This document shows, in pieces, positions 15,988-25,420 of a DNA stretch of 64,000 nt (position 1 is the stretch's first letter; each line of letters starts with the position of its first letter). The stretch is from Lentzea indica (GTDB lineage: Bacteria > Actinomycetota > Actinomycetes > Mycobacteriales > Pseudonocardiaceae): contig NZ_VSRL01000011.1 in assembly GCF_012184385.1 (NCBI RefSeq), positions 17,425 through 81,424 on the forward strand. Reading direction: 5' to 3'. The notes under the pieces are model-generated. The model searched no databases, was not told the origin of the DNA, and saw nothing but the letters and a program-made list of their open reading frames with translations. Both the position numbers and the translations under genes were made by a program.

Positions 15988-17319
15988 TTACTTGCCGCTC
16001 TTGGCGATCTGGTCGTCGATGTTCTTGTCGACTTCCTTCAGCCCCGCCTGCAGGTCCGGGACCTTGCCGGACTGGTAGGAGACCGAGAAGTCGGTCACCG
16101 CCTTGATGTGCGCGTCACCGATCGGGGTGACGGGGTTGCCCTTGAGCTTGTTGCTCTTGGCGAGGTCGATGAACGTCTTGAACTGCTCGTCCACCTCGAG
16201 CTTCGAGCTCTCCATCGCGGCCTTGGTGCTCGGCACGTTCTTGATGCCGTTCGCCAGGTCGACGATCGTGTCGGTGTCGAACGACAGGTGCTTGATCAGC
16301 TCCCACGCGGCGCCGGGGTTCTTGGCGCCCTTCGGGATGCCCATGATCGTGCCGGTGGTGAACGCCGTGCCGTACTGGTCGGCCTTCAGCGTCGGGAACG
16401 GAGCGGTGCCGAACTTGATCTGCGGCGCCTGCGCCTTGAGGAAGGCGGTGCGGTACTCGCCGTCCATCATGATCGCGATCTTGCCCTGGTGGAACGCGTG
16501 GTCGGCCGAGTACTCCTGGCCGAGACCGGCGCGGAACCGCTCCAGCGCGTCGTAGCCGTAGAAGTCCACGAGCTTCTTCTGGAACTTCATCATCTCGGTC
16601 CAGCCCGGCGAGGAGGCGAGCGCCGACTTGCCGTCAGCGGTCTCCCACGCGGCGTCGTACGACGGCGCCAGGATGGTCGGGCGGTTGGCGTAGAAGCCCA
16701 TCGTGGGCAGGTAACCCGCGACCTCGATGTCGCCGTTCGGCGCCTTCTTGGTCAGCTTCGTCGCCGCGTCGTAGAGCTCGTCCATCGTCTTCGGCGGGTT
16801 CGTGACGCCGGCCGCCGACATCATGTCCTTGTTGTAGTACATGGCGTACACGTCGGTGAGCATGGGCATCGCGCAGCGGTTGCCCTTGTACTCGGTGTAC
16901 TCCCGGACGGCGGGGGAGATCTGGTTCAGGTCGACCTTGTCGCGGTCGATGTACGGCTTCAGCGCCTGGAACGCGCCGGAGGAGCAGAACTGGCCGATGT
17001 TGTCGGTCGTGAACGACAGCGCGACGTCCGGCGTGTTGCCGGAACGGATGCCCGCGGTGATCTTGTCGTCGTCCTGCGAGCCCTCGTGCTTGATCTCGAT
17101 GTTCGGGAACTTCTTGTTGAACGTCTTGAGGGCCTTGGTGACCTCTTCGTACTCGCGGTCGGAGTAGTTGCTCCAGACCGTGAGCGTCAGCTTGTCGTCC
17201 TTACCGGGAGCTGCGGCAGCACCGTCGGTGCTGGAACCGCCGCCCTTGCCCGCCGCACATGCGGTGAGGGTCAGCGCTGCGGCGACACAGAGCAAGGCAG
17301 CACGTGTGTGCTTGCGCAT
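15988..17319 (-). CDS. extracellular sugar-binding lipoprotein of ABC transporter
   Basis: A 443-residue solute-binding protein of the CUT1 class. A lipoprotein signal ends in the lipobox LTLTAC, followed by a Gly/Ser-rich linker and a type-1 binding-protein fold (LTVWSNYSDREYEEV near the N-terminus). I start at the ATG at 17319 because AAGGAG lies 5 nt upstream; a GTG two codons earlier would touch the ribosome site. The GH4 enzyme and kinase downstream suggest a beta-linked disaccharide such as cellobiose or chitobiose as ligand, which is inference. Confidence 0.9.
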   Translation of the reverse strand: MRKHTRAALLCVAAALTLTACAAGKGGGSSTDGAAAAPGKDDKLTLTVWSNYSDREYEEVTKALKTFNKKFPNIEIKHEGSQDDDKITAGIRSGNTPDVALSFTTDNIGQFCSSGAFQALKPYIDRDKVDLNQISPAVREYTEYKGNRCAMPMLTDVYAMYYNKDMMSAAGVTNPPKTMDELYDAATKLTKKAPNGDIEVAGYLPTMGFYANRPTILAPSYDAAWETADGKSALASSPGWTEMMKFQKKLVDFYGYDALERFRAGLGQEYSADHAFHQGKIAIMMDGEYRTAFLKAQAPQIKFGTAPFPTLKADQYGTAFTTGTIMGIPKGAKNPGAAWELIKHLSFDTDTIVDLANGIKNVPSTKAAMESSKLEVDEQFKTFIDLAKSNKLKGNPVTPIGDAHIKAVTDFSVSYQSGKVPDLQAGLKEVDKNIDDQIAKSGK

Positions 17320-17335
17320 GTGCACTCCTTCTCGA

Positions 17336-18547
17336 TCAACGTGGGGACCCGGCGACCACAGGGCCGCGGAATGGAGCCGTGGTGGCTGCCGGCAGACCGA
17401 ACACCGTCTCGCGAGCTACGGCCAGCGCCGAGTGCAGTGCGCCACTGCGCACGGGCTTCCCGGTCACCAGAGCCAGTTGGACGGGTGTCCTCGGCACCAC
17501 CAGTTGCCGCAGTTCCGCGGCAACGAGATCGTTCAGCGTGGTTCCGCCTGCCTGCGCGATGTCGCCGGACAGGAGGATGAGTTCCGGGTCGAGCACCGCG
17601 ACGACGCTGGCCACGCCCGTGGCGATGCGCCTGGCGAGATCACCCATGAACTCCCGGCCCGCACGCCCCGCGGCCAACGCCTTGCGCACGGCACCGTGAC
17701 CGTTGCGCGCGGCGAGCCCGTGAGCCCTGGCGAGCTTGCAGATCGACGCGTTGCTGAGCAGCTCACCGAACGTGCCGCCGGAGCGGTCCGTGTCGGTGTC
17801 GGCAGAGGCGCGGTCGGGGATCATCAGCCCGTCGATCTCGCCCGCGCCACCGGAAGCGCCGCGCAGCAGCACTCCGTTGATCACGACAGCGGCACCGACG
17901 AGGTCCGCGGGCCAGATGACGACGAAGTCGCGCACCTCCGTGGCCCGTCCGGCGACCATCTCCTCCAGCGCGACGAGGTTGACGTCGTTCTCGACGCTCA
18001 CCGACGTCCCGAGCTGCTCGCGCAACCGGCCGGGCATGTCGAAACCGTTCCAGCCCGGCAGATGTGGTGCGTAGGCGAGCTCGCCGTTCGCGGGGTTCAC
18101 CGCTCCGGGACAGCCCACCACGACGTGCAGCAACTGGTCGGCGCTCAGGCCCGCTTGCCCGCACGCCTTGCCGACCGCGCTCACGAACGCCTCCAGCACG
18201 CCGTGCTTCACGGGCATCGGAGCCTTGTGCTCGGTGAGCACGGCACCGGAGATGTCCGCGATCGCGATGTCGACCGTCTCGGGGGTGAGATCGACAGCGG
18301 CGATGTGCGCAAGCGTTCCGTTGACCGACCACAGCTGGGCACGCGGCCCGCGTCCACCGCCGCGCAGTCCGTTGCGGACCACGGTGTCGGCGGTTTCCAG
18401 CCGGGTGAGCAGCTGTGCGGTCGCCGGCTTGGAGAGACCGATCAGGCCCTCCAACTCCGACCTGGTCAGCGGCCCGTTGCGCAGCAAAGCCTCGATGGCT
18501 GCGCGGTCGTTGATCTCCCGCAGCAGTCGTGGGCTTCCGGCACGCAT
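17336..18547 (-). CDS. ROK-family transcriptional regulator (NagC/XylR type)
   Basis: A 403-residue regulator with an N-terminal winged helix (about 8-75, LTRSELEGLIGLSKPATAQLLTRLE) fused to a ROK sugar-binding domain. The usual ROK kinase motif DxGGT is replaced by AVDLTPETVDIAIAD and the Cys zinc cluster is missing, so it is probably a regulator only. It is the first gene of the sugar operon, 16 bp upstream of the binding protein, and likely represses the operon until sugar binds. The 126-bp promoter region (18548-18673) contains GTTAACTTTCC and a TGACC...GGTCA inverted repeat, either of which could be its operator. Confidence 0.88.
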   Translation of the reverse strand: MRAGSPRLLREINDRAAIEALLRNGPLTRSELEGLIGLSKPATAQLLTRLETADTVVRNGLRGGGRGPRAQLWSVNGTLAHIAAVDLTPETVDIAIADISGAVLTEHKAPMPVKHGVLEAFVSAVGKACGQAGLSADQLLHVVVGCPGAVNPANGELAYAPHLPGWNGFDMPGRLREQLGTSVSVENDVNLVALEEMVAGRATEVRDFVVIWPADLVGAAVVINGVLLRGASGGAGEIDGLMIPDRASADTDTDRSGGTFGELLSNASICKLARAHGLAARNGHGAVRKALAAGRAGREFMGDLARRIATGVASVVAVLDPELILLSGDIAQAGGTTLNDLVAAELRQLVVPRTPVQLALVTGKPVRSGALHSALAVARETVFGLPAATTAPFRGPVVAGSPR

Positions 18548-18644
18548 TAGGTCCGCTCCTGTCTGTTAACTTTCCAGACGATTTCGCAAGACGGTAGTGA
18601 CCTGGTTCACCGCGGTCAATCCCCGATATGGGTCCGTTACCTGA

Positions 18645-18660
18645 CTTAGGTTCACCTAAG
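18645..18660 (+). promoter_or_regulatory. perfect palindrome CTTAGGT-TC-ACCTAAG, metalloregulator-like site
   Basis: A 7-2-7 inverted repeat 13 nt upstream of the DUF3159 start codon, overlapping the expected leader and ribosome-site region. The half-site TTAGGT resembles DtxR/IdeR half-sites, but the spacer is 2 rather than 7, so the identity of the regulator is uncertain. Confidence 0.5.
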
Positions 18661-18673
18661 GCAGTCTGGAAGC

Positions 18674-19318
18674 ATGACCGACGTGCGCCAGGAGTCGCTC
18701 GCATCACTGCTCGGAGGCCGAGGCGGCGCCCTCGACGCCTCCCTGCCTCCGCTGGCGTTCGTCGCGGGCTGGCTGCTGTGGGGCCACTCGATCGGCGCGG
18801 GCGCCGTCGCCGCCGTCCTGTGCGGAGTGGTGATCGGCGTCTTCCGCTTCGTGCGCGGCGAGAAGCCCCGCGCGGTCGTTCTCTCGGTGCTGCTGGTCGT
18901 CGCCGCTTCGCTGGTCGCTTTGTACACCGGGCGCGTCGAGGACTTCTTCCTCATCCAGCTGCTGTCCAACGTCGCCTCGGCCCTGGCGTGGGCGGGCTCG
19001 ATCGCCGTGCGCTGGCCGCTGCTGGGCGTGGTGGTGGGGACGCTTTTGGGGCAGAAGACGCGGTGGCGTCGGGATCCTGCCCTTTTGCGCGCCTACTCAG
19101 TTGCCTCTTGGGCTTGGGTTGGGCAGTACGTGCTGCGGGTCGCGGTCTTCACGCCGTTGTGGCTCGATGCTCAGGTGTTCTGGCTGGCCACTCTGCGAGC
19201 GGCTCTGTCCTGGCCGCTGCAGATCGTCTGCATCCTGGTGTCGGGGTGGTTGTTGAAGCGGGCGCTGCCAGCCGGGCACCCCGGCTTCCGGCACCCGCAG
19301 GAGCCCGAGTCGGTTTAG
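18674..19318 (+). CDS. DUF3159 family membrane protein
   Basis: A 214-residue integral membrane protein of the actinobacterial DUF3159 family. It begins with a short cytoplasmic region (SLASLLGGRGGALDASLP) and has about five to six membrane helices, with the family's GRVEDFFLIQLLSN and WVGQYVLRVAVFTPLWL segments. The biochemical role is not known. It stands alone, divergent from the ROK regulator, with a metalloregulator-like palindrome in front. Confidence 0.85.
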   Translation: MTDVRQESLASLLGGRGGALDASLPPLAFVAGWLLWGHSIGAGAVAAVLCGVVIGVFRFVRGEKPRAVVLSVLLVVAASLVALYTGRVEDFFLIQLLSNVASALAWAGSIAVRWPLLGVVVGTLLGQKTRWRRDPALLRAYSVASWAWVGQYVLRVAVFTPLWLDAQVFWLATLRAALSWPLQIVCILVSGWLLKRALPAGHPGFRHPQEPESV

Positions 19319-19330
19319 GACGCCTGAAGG

Positions 19331-19353
19331 TGGGAGCCCATGGAGCGGCTCCA
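19331..19353. terminator. short hairpin between convergent genes
   Basis: TGGGAGCC (19331-19338) can pair with GGCTCCA (19347-19353) around an 8-nt loop. It separates the convergent DUF3159 and acidic hypothetical genes; it is weak and has no U tract. Confidence 0.4.
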
Positions 19354-19357
19354 AGTT

Positions 19358-20596
19358 CTACGGCTGCACCTTGAAAGCCGCTTTCCGCGCCGCTTTCGCG
19401 ATCTTCTTGTCCGGGTGTTCCGCGCCGATCATGGTGAGCACTTCTCCCGCCTCCGGATGGGGAAGGCGCCACATCGCGTCGAACATGTCCTGCACCAGCT
19501 CGTGCGGTACTTCCGGCGGGAACGCGTTCTCGACTTCGCCCGTCGCCGCCACCACGTCGGTGAGGAGCCATGCCGCCTCGGCGATGTCCGGCTCTTCGCC
19601 GGCCAGTTCGGTCTTCGCGTACGGTCGCATCTCGGGCAGGTCCATCGCCGACCGCCACAGCGATTCGGTGCCCAGGTCGTTGGACCTGATCAGATGGACG
19701 GCGTACATCCGCTCGAAGGCGTCGCCGAGCACCGCCGCGGAGATCAGCTCCCGAGCTGCCTGCTCAGGAGCGCGCAGCGTGAGCCAGGCCTGGGACTCGG
19801 CGGCGCTCTCCTCGTCACTGAGCAACGCACCGGCGGCGAGAACATCGGCCGCGGTCATCTGTTCGACCGGCGGCAGCACGCCGATGTCGACGCCCAGCGC
19901 GACGTACCGTTCGCGCATGCCCCACAACGCGAGCGGGGTCAGCTTGACGGTGTCCTCGACGATCTCCACGGCACCGAGTTCGCGCAACCGCCCCAGAAGC
20001 GCGGGCGTGGGGTCGCCGGCCGTCTCGAAGGGATCCTTGTCCGGCTTCTCTGTCAGCCCGGCTCGGACGAGTTCGCTCAACTCGTTGCGGGGCAAGCCGT
20101 TCCCGCCCGCCAGGAAGAGACCGAACATCATGGCGGGGCCGGCAGGACCGAGGTCCGGATCGGTCTCCGGATCGAGGTCGCCGTCGTACCAGACCGACTC
20201 GGTGAGCACGAACTCGAACGCGACGTCCCACACCTCGACCACGTCGTCGTCGCTGCCGTCCGGCCACTCTTCTAGTCCTTCGGCAGGCCGCGCTTCGTCG
20301 TCCGTCACCTCGATGAAGTCGAGATCCTCTGCGAGTTCCCACAGCATCTCGAACTCGTTGTCGGAACAGCCGAGTGCGGCCGTCGCGGCAGCCGTGTCGG
20401 CCGCGCTGAGCTCGAAGTCCTCGACCACCACTTCGCGACCGTCGAGCCATGTCGCCACCTGGTGCACCTTGGTGAGGAAGGCGCTGCCGCGCGCTTGCGA
20501 TGCCAGCGTCGCGAAGTCCGGCACCCGGATCGGCGGCAGTTCGTCCGGCAGGCCGAGTTCGGCGGGATCCGGCACGAGGAGGAACTCGTCGTCCAT
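19358..20596 (-). CDS. acidic hypothetical protein
   Basis: A 412-residue soluble, strongly acidic protein that I cannot assign to a named family. The N-terminal region (MDDEFLLVPDPAELGLPDELPP) and a long Glu/Asp-rich middle look helical. The C-terminus ends in HPDKKIAKAARKAAFKVQP, a repeat-like helix resembling HEAT-type ends in actinobacterial proteins. There are no membrane segments, cysteines of note or catalytic motifs. It reads as a real gene, with a consistent high-GC third position and a full-length frame. Upstream (20597-20722) lies the divergent toxin-antitoxin promoter. Confidence 0.7.
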   Translation of the reverse strand: MDDEFLLVPDPAELGLPDELPPIRVPDFATLASQARGSAFLTKVHQVATWLDGREVVVEDFELSAADTAAATAALGCSDNEFEMLWELAEDLDFIEVTDDEARPAEGLEEWPDGSDDDVVEVWDVAFEFVLTESVWYDGDLDPETDPDLGPAGPAMMFGLFLAGGNGLPRNELSELVRAGLTEKPDKDPFETAGDPTPALLGRLRELGAVEIVEDTVKLTPLALWGMRERYVALGVDIGVLPPVEQMTAADVLAAGALLSDEESAAESQAWLTLRAPEQAARELISAAVLGDAFERMYAVHLIRSNDLGTESLWRSAMDLPEMRPYAKTELAGEEPDIAEAAWLLTDVVAATGEVENAFPPEVPHELVQDMFDAMWRLPHPEAGEVLTMIGAEHPDKKIAKAARKAAFKVQP

Positions 20597-20694
20597 CCGG
20601 CGAACCTACTCCGCCGCACCGACGGGACTGTCAGGGCCGTCGGCACACCGCTACGCACAGTTGACCGCGAATCCGCTCCGTGACCCGCCGACTT

Positions 20695-20713
20695 GTAGTA
20701 CGTGAGGTAGTAC
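20695..20713 (+). promoter_or_regulatory. GTAGTAC direct repeats, probable antitoxin operator
   Basis: Two GTAGTAC copies at 20695-20701 and 20707-20713 (12-bp period) lie 9 nt before the antitoxin ATG; each contains palindromic GTAC. Phd/YefM antitoxins bind short palindromes over their own promoter, and this is the natural candidate. Confidence 0.55.
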
Positions 20714-20722
20714 CATGCTCTC

Positions 20723-20995
20723 ATGGAGCAGATTCCCATCCGCACGTTGAACCAGAACACGGCTGGTGTGCTGGAACGCGTCGAGCGTGGCGAGACGGTC
20801 GAGATCACCAACAGGGGCAAGCCGATCGCGCGCATCGTGCCGGTGGTCGAGGGCGAACTCGACGACCTGATCGCCGCGGGCGTGGTGACGCCGCCGACCA
20901 TCGCGGGTCCCATCCCGATGCCGCGCGCCAAGGCGGAGCCGGGCGCCGACGCGGGGGAGTTGCTCTCGACCATGCGTGACGAGGAACGCTGGTGA
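20723..20995 (+). CDS. type II antitoxin, Phd/YefM family
   Basis: A 90-residue antitoxin. The N-terminal DNA-binding fold is typical (IPIRTLNQNTAGVLERVERGETVEITNRGKPIARIVP), and the C-terminal tail, rich in Pro and acidic residues, should thread into the toxin. Its stop overlaps the toxin start by 4 bp (GTGA), ensuring coupled synthesis. It neutralises the PIN-domain toxin and autorepresses the operon. Confidence 0.9.
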   Translation: MEQIPIRTLNQNTAGVLERVERGETVEITNRGKPIARIVPVVEGELDDLIAAGVVTPPTIAGPIPMPRAKAEPGADAGELLSTMRDEERW

Positions 20996-21396
20996 TCTAC
21001 CTCGACACGGCGGCGGTCGTGAAGTTGGTGCGCGAGGAGAAGGAAACCGAGGCGCTGGTCGAGTGGCTGAACGACGCCACGGACCAGTCTCTCGTGTCGT
21101 CCGCGTTGATCGAGGTGGAGCTGCCTCGTGCTCTCCGGCGTAGTTCCCCTGGTGTGCTGGGCGCCGTCGCAGGCGTCCTCGCCCGGCTGCACAGGGTGGA
21201 CATCAACGCTGCTGTTCGCGCTACGGCGGCCGCGTACGCCGATCCTCTGCTGCGATCGTTGGATGCCATACATCTCGCCACGGCCGACGTGCTTGTCGCG
21301 TCGGACAAGAAGATCACTGCGTTCGTCACCTACGACAAACGCCTGGCGGCAGCCGCCATCGGCCTTGGACTTCCTGTGACCGCTCCTGGGGAATGA
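20992..21396 (+). CDS. type II toxin, VapC-like PIN-domain ribonuclease
   Basis: A 134-residue PIN-domain endoribonuclease with a GTG start. Acidic metal ligands are Asp5 (MIYLDTAAVVKL), the Glu of SALIEVELPRA and the Asp residues of LRSLDAIHLATAD and TYDKRLA. Family members cleave tRNA or rRNA when freed from the antitoxin. It is paired with a Phd-type rather than VapB-type antitoxin, a common combination. Confidence 0.9.
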   Translation: MIYLDTAAVVKLVREEKETEALVEWLNDATDQSLVSSALIEVELPRALRRSSPGVLGAVAGVLARLHRVDINAAVRATAAAYADPLLRSLDAIHLATADVLVASDKKITAFVTYDKRLAAAAIGLGLPVTAPGE

Positions 21397-21404
21397 CGGC
21401 GCTC

Positions 21405-22322
21405 TCAAGCCGGGCGCGGGGCGGTGGGCCCGAGCACGTCCACGGCCGCCAGCCAGGCCGCTCCGGCAGCGCCCTCGGTCGCCATGATCACCTGAGCGTT
21501 GCAGCGCGTGAGCAGTTCCTGCTTCAGATGGGTGCCGACCGGCGTCTTGATCAGGCTGCCCACCAGCACGATCGGTGACGTGTCGGACGGCTCGCGCACG
21601 ACGGAGGCCGTGTCCGCGAGCAACCGGGCAGCGGACGCCACGATCGTCAACGCCTCCGGATCGCCGTGGTGGTAGGCGGAACTGACCAGGGGAGCGAACT
21701 GCGCCAGCGCGATGGGCGGCTTGGCGTTGACCGCGTTGATCAGCTGACCGCGGTTGCGCGCGCCCGCGGCCGTCAGCACGGCGGTGGCCAGGCCTTCCAA
21801 GGGCGCGTCGAGGTCCAGAAGGCGAAGGGTCGCCCTGACGGCTTCGCGGCCCAGCCAGAACGCCGAGCCGTCGTCGCCGATCAGCCAGCCGTAGCCGCCG
21901 GACTGGCCGACCATGCGGTGGCTCGCGATGCGACCCGCGATGGAACCGGTGCCCGCCACCAGAACCGTGCCGTCGGGCGACGAGGTGCCGGTGGCGAAGG
22001 CCGCCTCGCAGTCGGTGATCACGCGCATCGGGCAGTGCAGGCCCGCGCGTTCCCAGGCCTCATGGAACAGCGTGGACACGGCAGGGTCTGCCATCTTCGA
22101 GGCGCCGGCCATGCCCAACACGCCCGAACGGACCTTGCGGGAGTCCAGGCCGTCCAACGCTTCCGCCAGCGCTTCGCCGATGTGGGCGGCGGCCACTGTC
22201 GGTGGGTGCGAGTTCGGGTTTGCTCCGCCCGCCATGCCCTGGCCCAGGCGGGCGCCGTCGAGATCGAGCACCAACGCCCTGGTTGAGGTGCCGCCAGCGT
22301 CGAGTCCCACGACCAGATCCAT
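21405..22322 (-). CDS. BadF/BadG-type sugar kinase, N-acetylglucosamine kinase-like
   Basis: A 305-residue ASKHA kinase with phosphate-1 loop GLDAGGTSTRALVLDL, LGMAGASKMADP, VLVAGTGSIAGRI and the GWLIGDDGSAFWLGR segment typical of the GlcNAc-kinase branch. It is monocistronic, convergent with vapC (9 bp between stops), and far from the nag/das genes. It is only distantly similar to the kinase at 11827. It could supply GlcNAc-6-phosphate for NagA, since the Das importer delivers unphosphorylated sugar. Confidence 0.82.
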   Translation of the reverse strand: MDLVVGLDAGGTSTRALVLDLDGARLGQGMAGGANPNSHPPTVAAAHIGEALAEALDGLDSRKVRSGVLGMAGASKMADPAVSTLFHEAWERAGLHCPMRVITDCEAAFATGTSSPDGTVLVAGTGSIAGRIASHRMVGQSGGYGWLIGDDGSAFWLGREAVRATLRLLDLDAPLEGLATAVLTAAGARNRGQLINAVNAKPPIALAQFAPLVSSAYHHGDPEALTIVASAARLLADTASVVREPSDTSPIVLVGSLIKTPVGTHLKQELLTRCNAQVIMATEGAAGAAWLAAVDVLGPTAPRPA

Positions 22323-22439
22323 AACGACCGAGTATGCCGAGAGTCGCTCACCATAGGCACGCCCAACCGGGTGTCACCTGGGTGGTGCGGTGATCACTGC
22401 CTTTCCCGGCCCCTTTCACGCCCAGCGGGGCACCTCGCG

Positions 22440-22490
22440 GCACCGACCCCGCGCCCCCATATGCCCGATGTGAGGGCGCGGGATCGGCAC
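22440..22490 (-). terminator. hairpin downstream of the subtilisin gene
   Basis: CCCGCGCCC (22448-22456) pairs with GGGCGCGGG (22474-22482), and the stem extends outward with three mismatches to 22440/22490. It lies about 48 bp past the minus-strand protease stop. Nothing else in 22323-22537 is recognisable. Confidence 0.6.
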
Positions 22491-22537
22491 CACGATGCAC
22501 CCGTCTGAACGCGGAATGAACGCGGAAAAGGCAGTGA

Positions 22538-25353
22538 TCACCGCACCAGCGCACGGTTACCCGTTGCGTTGTGGTGGAAGAACACCAGCGATCCAGAAGG
22601 AACTTGATCACCCGGATGGACCACTGTGGACAGTGAAGGGACGATCACCTCGTAGGAGAACGTGGCAGAAGGCGCGACGTCGACGAGTTCGTCGGGGTCG
22701 GCCGGTGCGGTGTAACGGCTGTGCACGCCGACGGTGTAGGTCACCGGGCCGGGCGGCAGCGCGGACCGCGAGACCGGCAGCACGACGACGTCACTGTCGA
22801 ACAGGTTCGTGTCGAAGGAGCCGTCCAGGCCGTTCAACGGCTGCTCGTCGATGACCTCCTCCGAACCTGCGGGAGTGGTCTGCGCGAACCAGATGTCGGC
22901 GGTCACGTCGCCGTCGGCGTTGGTCCGTTTCACCGCCGTTGTCACGAAGTCCTTGCCGCCCACCGAGAACCTCACCTCCGGCTTGGTGTTGCTGCCGATG
23001 TTCGCCCAGGTGTTCCAGGTCGCGACGCCGAACGCCAGCAGGTCGGGGGTCGCCGTGGCGCCCACGTAACGCAGGTCGCCGCCGCGGGCGGTGCGGTTGA
23101 TCGCGCAGTTGTCCTGCAGGTCGGGGCCGCAGTCCGGCAGGCGGTCCGAGGTTGCGCCGAGCTGCAGCACGGTCATGCGGGACTGGTAGTCCTGCTGATC
23201 GAGCCCACGGCCGGCGACCCGGCCGCCTGCCACGGTCAGCCGTGACACCGGCTTCGGTGCCGCGTACACGGGCACCCGCAGCGAACGGTCCCCCGAGAAC
23301 ACCACCAGCCCGGACGCCTCTGCCAGGAACTGCCGCCCGCCGGCCAGCGACACCGTGGGATCGGGTGTCTTGCGCAGCGCCGCCGGGTTCACGATCCGCA
23401 GCTGCACGCGCACCGACGCCGACCCTCCCGGCGGCAGCACCACGTACGGCGTCGTGACCTGGAAGGACACGCCGGGTACCGCAGTGATCGGCTCGTAGCG
23501 CGCCTGCAGGCGGACGATGTTCGTTCCCTTGTTCAACAATCGGATCGTTCGATTGTTCAACAATGGGGCAATCACTTCGACCGTGCCGAACGACGCGTCG
23601 CCCAACGCCAGCACGTCCGTCGACAGGGCGGCGAGCCCGTCCACCCGGCCGGCACCGACCCGCATGGGCGCCTCTCGCACGCCCGCGGCAGACCGGACAA
23701 CGCCGGAAGCGGTGTTCACCAGCGCGGCCTTGATCTCCGCGACGGTCCACTTCGGATGAGCCTCGCGCAGCAGCGCGGCGATGCCCGCCACGTGCGGCGA
23801 CGCCATCGAGGTCCCGCCCATCGACGCGCCGTCGGAGGCCGTCCCGGTGGCGGCGGAGAAGACCGTGTCACCCGGCGCGGCCACCGAGATCGACGAACGA
23901 GAACGCGACGAGGACGGAGTGATCGTGTCCACGATCGACGGCTCCACCGATGGCACCGCGAGCTTCAACGCGGAAGTCAGATGCACGGTCAACGTTCCGG
24001 CTTCCAGTGCGGGACGCAGAGCGGCAGAAGCGGGCGCGGTCAGCTGAAAAGCCGGAATGTGCGCATTGCCGGCGATCCCGGCCGCGAACACCGGCAACGA
24101 GGTCGGCAACAGCACTCCCGCCGCCCCTGCCTTCCAGGCGTTGTCCGTGCGCGCGCCGGAACCGCAGGCACGCGTGGCGTCGTTGTCGTCCCACTCCAGC
24201 CAGACGATCTTCCCGCCCAACGGCTCCGAGATCGGCTGGCAACCGTCCACGTTGGACGAAAGACGCACCACGGGCAGCGTGAGATCCAGCGGTCCCTTGT
24301 AGTTCTGGCTGTACTGCCCCGGCCATTGCTTCCCCAGCGCCTCCAGCCCGTCGAGCATCGAGAACGCGTCACGGCTGTTCGCCACCGAGATCGCCTCCGC
24401 TGCGTTGCCCGGCGACCCGGCGACGTCGTAGAAGTCGCCACCGTTTCCGGCTGCCGCGACCACGACCACGCCGTTCTGCACGAGCTTGCGCACGAACAGC
24501 GCGTCTGGGTCGTCCGCCGCGCCGAAGTCGCTGCCCAGCGACAGGTTCACCACGTCGAGCCGGTCGGAGAAGTCGCCGTCGCCGTTGGGGTCGAGCGCCC
24601 AGTCCAGCGCCTGCGCGGTCAGGTTCGTGCCGCCCTCACAGCCGAACACCTTCAATGCGTAGAGCAACGCGTGAGGTGCCGTCCCCGGTCCGATCTTCAA
24701 CGAGTCGAGATCGACGGAACTGTAGGGCCCTCGATAGGTCGTGCCATCGGCGTTCACCCCGAACCCGGCCGCGGTACCCGCGACGTGCGTGCCGTGGCCT
24801 TCGCAGTCCAGGGGATCGGCATCCGGCTCTGGCAGTGACCCTGGCGACCCGGTGTAGGCGTCGCCCGCGAAGTCGTGACCGCCGACGACCTTGGCGTTGG
24901 GGAACGAACCGCCGCCGAAGTCCGCGTGCCGGTAGTCGATGCCGGTGTCGATCACCCCGATCCGCACGCCGTCCCCGAAACGTCCGAGCGACTTCCACGC
25001 GTCGGCTGTCCGGGTGAGACGGACGGCGTGCGCGTTGGCGAGCTTCTTGGGAACCATCCGGTGCACGGCTCGCACCTCGGGCATGCGCGACAAAGCAGAC
25101 AGGCGTGACTTTTCTGTCGACAGGACCACGCCCGGCACGGCGTTGGTCGTTCGCGCAACTTCCCGGCCTCCCGACCGGGAGACGACCTGGGAGACCTGCA
25201 CCGACGTGCGGTCCCGCGCTGAACGAGCCTGTGAAACGGTGCCCGTGTCGACGGCGGCGTCGAGGTCAGCTCGACGAAAACGGTTACAGGCCCGGTTGGG
25301 CCGGACGGCGTGAGCAGTGCGCCCACCAGGAGTGATGCAGCCACCAATTTCAT
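22538..25353 (-). pseudogene. secreted S8 (subtilisin-like) serine protease, frameshifted after the signal peptide
   Basis: The main frame (25201 to 22538, 887 codons) encodes a propeptide tail, a peptidase S8 domain with Asp in GVIDTGIDYRHADF, His in CEGHGTHVAGTAAG and Ser in GASMGGTSMASPHVAG, an inserted PA-like segment and C-terminal beta domains. It has no signal peptide. The missing start is in another frame: ATG at 25353 gives MKLVAASLLVGALLTPSGP and VTVFVEL, a normal secretion signal and propeptide start. Joining the two requires a one-base change near 25253-25262 in a GC-rich stretch. It is either a sequencing error or a recent inactivation; as written, secretion would fail. Confidence 0.85.
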
Positions 25354-25420
25354 GATCAACTCCCGCTATTCATCGGACGACTTCACGCTGGGACCTAGAC
25401 GAACGCAGCCTCTCGGGGCT

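Noticed and set aside
14884..17580. 898-codon plus-strand frame opposite the sugar ABC genes
   Set aside because: Composition is that of an antisense shadow; both permeases and the binding protein on the other strand are unmistakable.
23500..23580. Mobile-element footprint suggested by repeated GTTCAACAAT within the protease gene
   Set aside because: The repeats are short, lie in frame and encode part of a beta domain; there are no terminal repeats or target duplications.
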